Shown: piece by piece, positions 61,489 to 64,000 of the stretch
Position numbering within the stretch: the stretch's first letter is position 1
Layout of the letters: each line of letters starts with the position of its first letter
Source: Bog-473 sp963706555
GTDB taxonomy: Bacteria; Actinomycetota; Acidimicrobiia; Acidimicrobiales; RAAP-2
Direction of reading: 5' to 3'
Assembly (NCBI GenBank): GCA_963706555.1
Contig: OY970164.1
Span: 2,666,001 to 2,730,000, forward strand
Length of the DNA: 64,000 bases
Program-made: the position numbers and the translations under genes
The notes under the pieces: model-generated
What the model saw: the letters and a program-made list of their open reading frames with translations, nothing else
What the model was told of the DNA's origin: nothing
The model's database searches: none

Positions 61489-62820
61489 TCAGGGCCAGGT
61501 GAGGAAGTTCTCCAGGTTGTCTCGCATGATCCGCCGCTGTTCGTCGGCGCTGAAGCTGGCGAGTTGTGCGTCGACATAACGGTCCGGATAGGCGAGGCCT
61601 TCACCGTGAGGGAAGTCCGAGCCGAAGACGATGGGATCGATACCGATCTCGTCGACGATGCGTCGAACGTTCTCCTCGGGGTAGGGGGCGACGATGAAGT
61701 GCTGGCGAAAGATCTCGGAGGGTCGCTGGTCGAGGCGCCCGGTGGGGGACCATTTCGCCTTGCGGCCCATCAAGAATGAATGATCCATCTTGCGCAGGGT
61801 GTACGGGAGCCAGACGGTACCCATCTCTGAGAGACAGACCTTGATGTTCGGGAAGCGGCCGAAGAAGTTGTGGAGGATGAGACCGGCGGTGATCTCCATG
61901 GCCGGGCGATCTCCCCAGTACATGACCCACTGAAAGGCATCAAAATCGCCGAAGACAGCCTCTGGGTCTTCCGACCAATCGGCGCCGGACTTCTGGTAGT
62001 CGGTACCCCCGAGGTGTACCGCCAGGCGGATCCCGGCTTCGTTGACTATGGACCAGAACCGGTCGTAGACGGGGTCGGCCGGGGAACGACCACCGAACGG
62101 GTTGTCAGCACCCCCGTGGGCGTGTCCAGATTTTGTCTGGATCATGGTGGTGCCATCAGCGATGACTCGTTGGAGTTCCTTGATGGCCAGGTCGGGGTCG
62201 GCCAGGGCGATGTAGGGGGGCAGGAACATCCGGTTTTCGACGTTGTACCCGACTTCCTCGAGCATCCAACGGTTGAACGCCCGGATGTTGGCGTAGAGGG
62301 CGGGGATGTTGTCGGCGAACTCGTATTCGATGTCATGGGCAGCGGCGGGGAACATGAGGGCCTTCTCGATGCCTTGTTCGTCCATGAGGAGCAGGCGCAA
62401 GTCTCGGTTTCCGAATGCCTCGGACTTATGCCGGAACTCGGAGATGAAGGCTTTGCGCTGCGCTTCGTCCATGCCCTTCAGCGGGTTCAATCGATTGAGC
62501 AGCATGCCGGGGATGACGTCGAGTGCGGGTTCTCCGGCCTGTTGGGGCACGTTGCCTCGCCTGGTGCCGACATTCGTGGTGTCACCGAGCAATTTCTGGA
62601 GCTCCTCGGCGGAGAAGGTGACCTGGCGGGAGTGAAACTTGGAGGGCTGACCGGCGAACAGCTGCATCGGATGGCCCTCGGGGTCGGTCACGCTGCGAAT
62701 GGCCAGATCCGCGTCTTTCGGGTCGATATAGCGTTCGAAGCAGTCCGGTGGCTCGTTGAAATGATTGTCCGCGTCGTTGATCCAGTACCCGAGCTCGGTC
62801 GGCGAAGCTGTGGCGGTCAT
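61489..62820 (-). CDS. Amidohydrolase family protein (Amidohydro_2)
   Basis: A 443-residue Amidohydro_2 enzyme, a separate lineage from the duplicated pairs. DADNHFNEPPDCF carries Asp-Asn-His; LAVHLGGTD the middle His; FGSDFPHGEGLAYP the metal-binding Asp. SD AAGGAG precedes the ATG at a good distance. It faces an acyl-CoA dehydrogenase at 63150 divergently and lies upstream of an acyl-CoA ligase. The eighth such enzyme in the window. Confidence 0.9.
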   Translation of the reverse strand: MTATASPTELGYWINDADNHFNEPPDCFERYIDPKDADLAIRSVTDPEGHPMQLFAGQPSKFHSRQVTFSAEELQKLLGDTTNVGTRRGNVPQQAGEPALDVIPGMLLNRLNPLKGMDEAQRKAFISEFRHKSEAFGNRDLRLLLMDEQGIEKALMFPAAAHDIEYEFADNIPALYANIRAFNRWMLEEVGYNVENRMFLPPYIALADPDLAIKELQRVIADGTTMIQTKSGHAHGGADNPFGGRSPADPVYDRFWSIVNEAGIRLAVHLGGTDYQKSGADWSEDPEAVFGDFDAFQWVMYWGDRPAMEITAGLILHNFFGRFPNIKVCLSEMGTVWLPYTLRKMDHSFLMGRKAKWSPTGRLDQRPSEIFRQHFIVAPYPEENVRRIVDEIGIDPIVFGSDFPHGEGLAYPDRYVDAQLASFSADEQRRIMRDNLENFLTWP

Positions 62821-63149
62821 GGTGCTCCTTCTGAAAAGCTAAGACTTTACGCTGTAGAATACAGGAGAACAGGTCCCTACACAATCCTTCTATTTTCGAG
62901 AGGTCCGCCGGACGCGCACAGTTCACTTCGGACGCCATTGGGGGTTCGCGCCTTTGGGCATTCTGCGCCGGAGACGTGCGCTTAGTCCTCGACACCTGTT
63001 CCACTCGATAAAGCTCATTTGCCGGGGGGTATTTGAGAGTTCGGCATGGAAGTTGTCCTCGGGCGGCCTCGCTGAGTTACATTCCCACGGGGGCACCCGA
63101 TGTCGCCGAATGGCTGTTCGGGCGCACACGCCAAGGTGGGAGGAACGTC
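62821..63149. other. 329-base divergent promoter region
   Basis: Lies between the amidohydrolase (start 62820) and the acyl-CoA dehydrogenase (start 63150). Its one clear feature is the inverted repeat at 62852-62864. I found no open frame with an SD and no -35/-10 pair I would trust. Confidence 0.5.
62852..62864. promoter_or_regulatory. Inverted repeat CTGTA-GAA-TACAG
   Basis: Perfect 5-bp inverted repeat with a 3-base spacer, 32 bases before the amidohydrolase start. On the minus strand a TATTCT within it resembles a -10 box, so a regulator bound here could block transcription. Confidence 0.45.
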
Positions 63150-64000
63150 GTGACCGAAATGGGGATCGAGAGCCCTGAGCTTGGGGATTACCGGCTCCGG
63201 GCGCGCGCATGGCTGGCCGACAACGTCGAGCGTGTGGACGGGCGGGGAGCGGAGATCCACGATGATCCGCGGCTGGAGAAGTTGCAGGAGTTCAAGGATC
63301 TCCAGATGAGGATCCATGAGGCGGGGTACGCCGGTATCTCGTTTCCCACGGAGTACGGGGGGCAGGGCCTGACGCTGGACCATGAGCGAACGTTCCATGA
63401 GGAGACGATGGGCTACGTGATGCCTCCGACGAATTTCGGCGTCTCGATCAACATCCTGGCGGCAACGCTCATCGAGTTCGGAACACACGAACAGAAGTTG
63501 GCGCACGTTCCGAACATCCTTTCGGGGAAGGAGTTGTGGCTCCAGTTGCTCTCCGAACCGAGCGGCGGATCCGATCTCGCCGGCCTGCTCACCAGCGCGA
63601 CCCGCGACGGCGACTCCTTTGTCGTCAACGGGCAGAAGACGTGGAGCACATCTGCCCATCTATCCGATTTCGCGCTGTGCCCGGTACGAACGCGCTGGGA
63701 CGTTCCGAAGCACAAAGGCATATCGGTCCTGATCATCGACCTGAAGTCTCCCGGTCTCGAAATCCGGCGCATCAAACAGATCGACGGCGGATCAGAGTTC
63801 TGCGAAGAGTTCTTCACCGACATGATCGTCCCGGCTGCGAATCTCGTGGGAGAGGAGAACGAGGGATGGCGTGTGGCCCGCGGATTGCTCGAGATCGAGC
63901 ACGCCTGGGTCGGGCGAGGCGGAGCGAGCACTGGACCACGGGATCCGATGTCCGATCTGGTCTCTCTGGCGACGGAGCGCGCCCTCACCGGCGATCTGGG
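63150..64000 (+). CDS. Acyl-CoA dehydrogenase, N-terminal part (runs off the window)
   Basis: 283 complete codons from a GTG at 63150, supported by GGGAGGA five bases upstream; the window ends before the stop. The N-terminal helices, AGYAGISFPTEYGGQGLTL, WLQLLSEPSGGSDLAG and VVNGQKTWSTS establish the acyl-CoA dehydrogenase family. The catalytic C-terminal region is missing here, so no conclusion on active-site residues is possible. It diverges from the amidohydrolase at 61489. Confidence 0.88.
   Translation, partial: MTEMGIESPELGDYRLRARAWLADNVERVDGRGAEIHDDPRLEKLQEFKDLQMRIHEAGYAGISFPTEYGGQGLTLDHERTFHEETMGYVMPPTNFGVSINILAATLIEFGTHEQKLAHVPNILSGKELWLQLLSEPSGGSDLAGLLTSATRDGDSFVVNGQKTWSTSAHLSDFALCPVRTRWDVPKHKGISVLIIDLKSPGLEIRRIKQIDGGSEFCEEFFTDMIVPAANLVGEENEGWRVARGLLEIEHAWVGRGGASTGPRDPMSDLVSLATERALTGDL

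Noticed and set aside
1..64000. CRISPR arrays, insertion sequences, tRNA or rRNA genes
   Set aside because: Looked for direct-repeat arrays, transposase motifs and RNA gene sequences; none seen.

Overview
The window is about 64 kb of GC-rich DNA packed with catabolic genes on both strands. Many genes start with GTG or TTG and have good Shine-Dalgarno (SD) sequences. A mycofactocin-type dehydrogenase, an SCP-x-type thiolase paired with a DUF35 protein, four bacterial P450s, two-subunit acyl-CoA dehydrogenases and a StrR-like ParB-domain regulator point to an actinobacterium (Mycobacteriales or Acidimicrobiia-like, not resolvable here). Two conserved genes (tauD-like and livF-like) each carry a single-base frameshift, which would fit a draft or metagenome assembly. 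I saw no rRNA, tRNA, CRISPR, insertion sequence, phage gene or origin.

Layout. 1-8.1 kb: end of an NTF2-like gene, Rieske protein, P450, four SDRs, a TauD-type dioxygenase and a second P450. 8.2-13.5 kb: two SDRs, an amidohydrolase, a third P450 and an NTF2-like protein. 13.6-19.0 kb: a ParB-domain regulator, a MarR regulator translationally coupled to a pair of Amidohydro_2 (PF04909-type) enzymes, and a third such enzyme. 19.2-32.1 kb: SDRs, a cupin, two 3-hydroxyisobutyrate-dehydrogenase-like enzymes, acyl-CoA ligase, acyl-CoA dehydrogenases, NTF2-like proteins, and a thiolase/DUF35 pair. 32.2-43.6 kb: an amidohydrolase and Rieske gene, then a seven-gene operon: amidohydrolase, tandem CoA-transferase, variant amidohydrolase, MmgE/PrpD, aconitase/LeuC-like, LeuD-like, MmgE/PrpD. 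43.7-53.6 kb: dienelactone hydrolase, fourth P450, D-aminoacylase-like enzyme, CoA-transferase, mycofactocin-type SDR, hydrolases and enoyl-CoA hydratases. 53.7-57.2 kb: a branched-chain-amino-acid-type ABC transporter whose two permeases and one ATPase are fused. 57.7-64 kb: enoyl-CoA hydratase, acyl-CoA dehydrogenases, acyl-CoA ligase and an eighth amidohydrolase.

Taken together the genes look like a catabolic island for one or more hydrophobic, probably alicyclic or aromatic compounds: uptake (ABC), oxidation (P450, Rieske, TauD, many SDRs), CoA activation (ligases, CoA-transferases), beta-oxidation-like steps (dehydrogenases, hydratases, thiolase/aldolase) and unusual C-C or C-N cleavage or decarboxylation (eight Amidohydro_2 enzymes). 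The substrate cannot be read from the sequence.

The strongest unexplained signals are: (1) a duplicated pair of amidohydrolases in which one partner keeps the metal-binding Asp and the other has His there; (2) the 34.0-43.6 kb operon, which has no close counterpart that I recognise; and (3) a short element, TCCGCA-N-TTGG with variants, found three times exactly and four times with one mismatch, almost only between genes, and three times lying 88-93 bases before a start codon.
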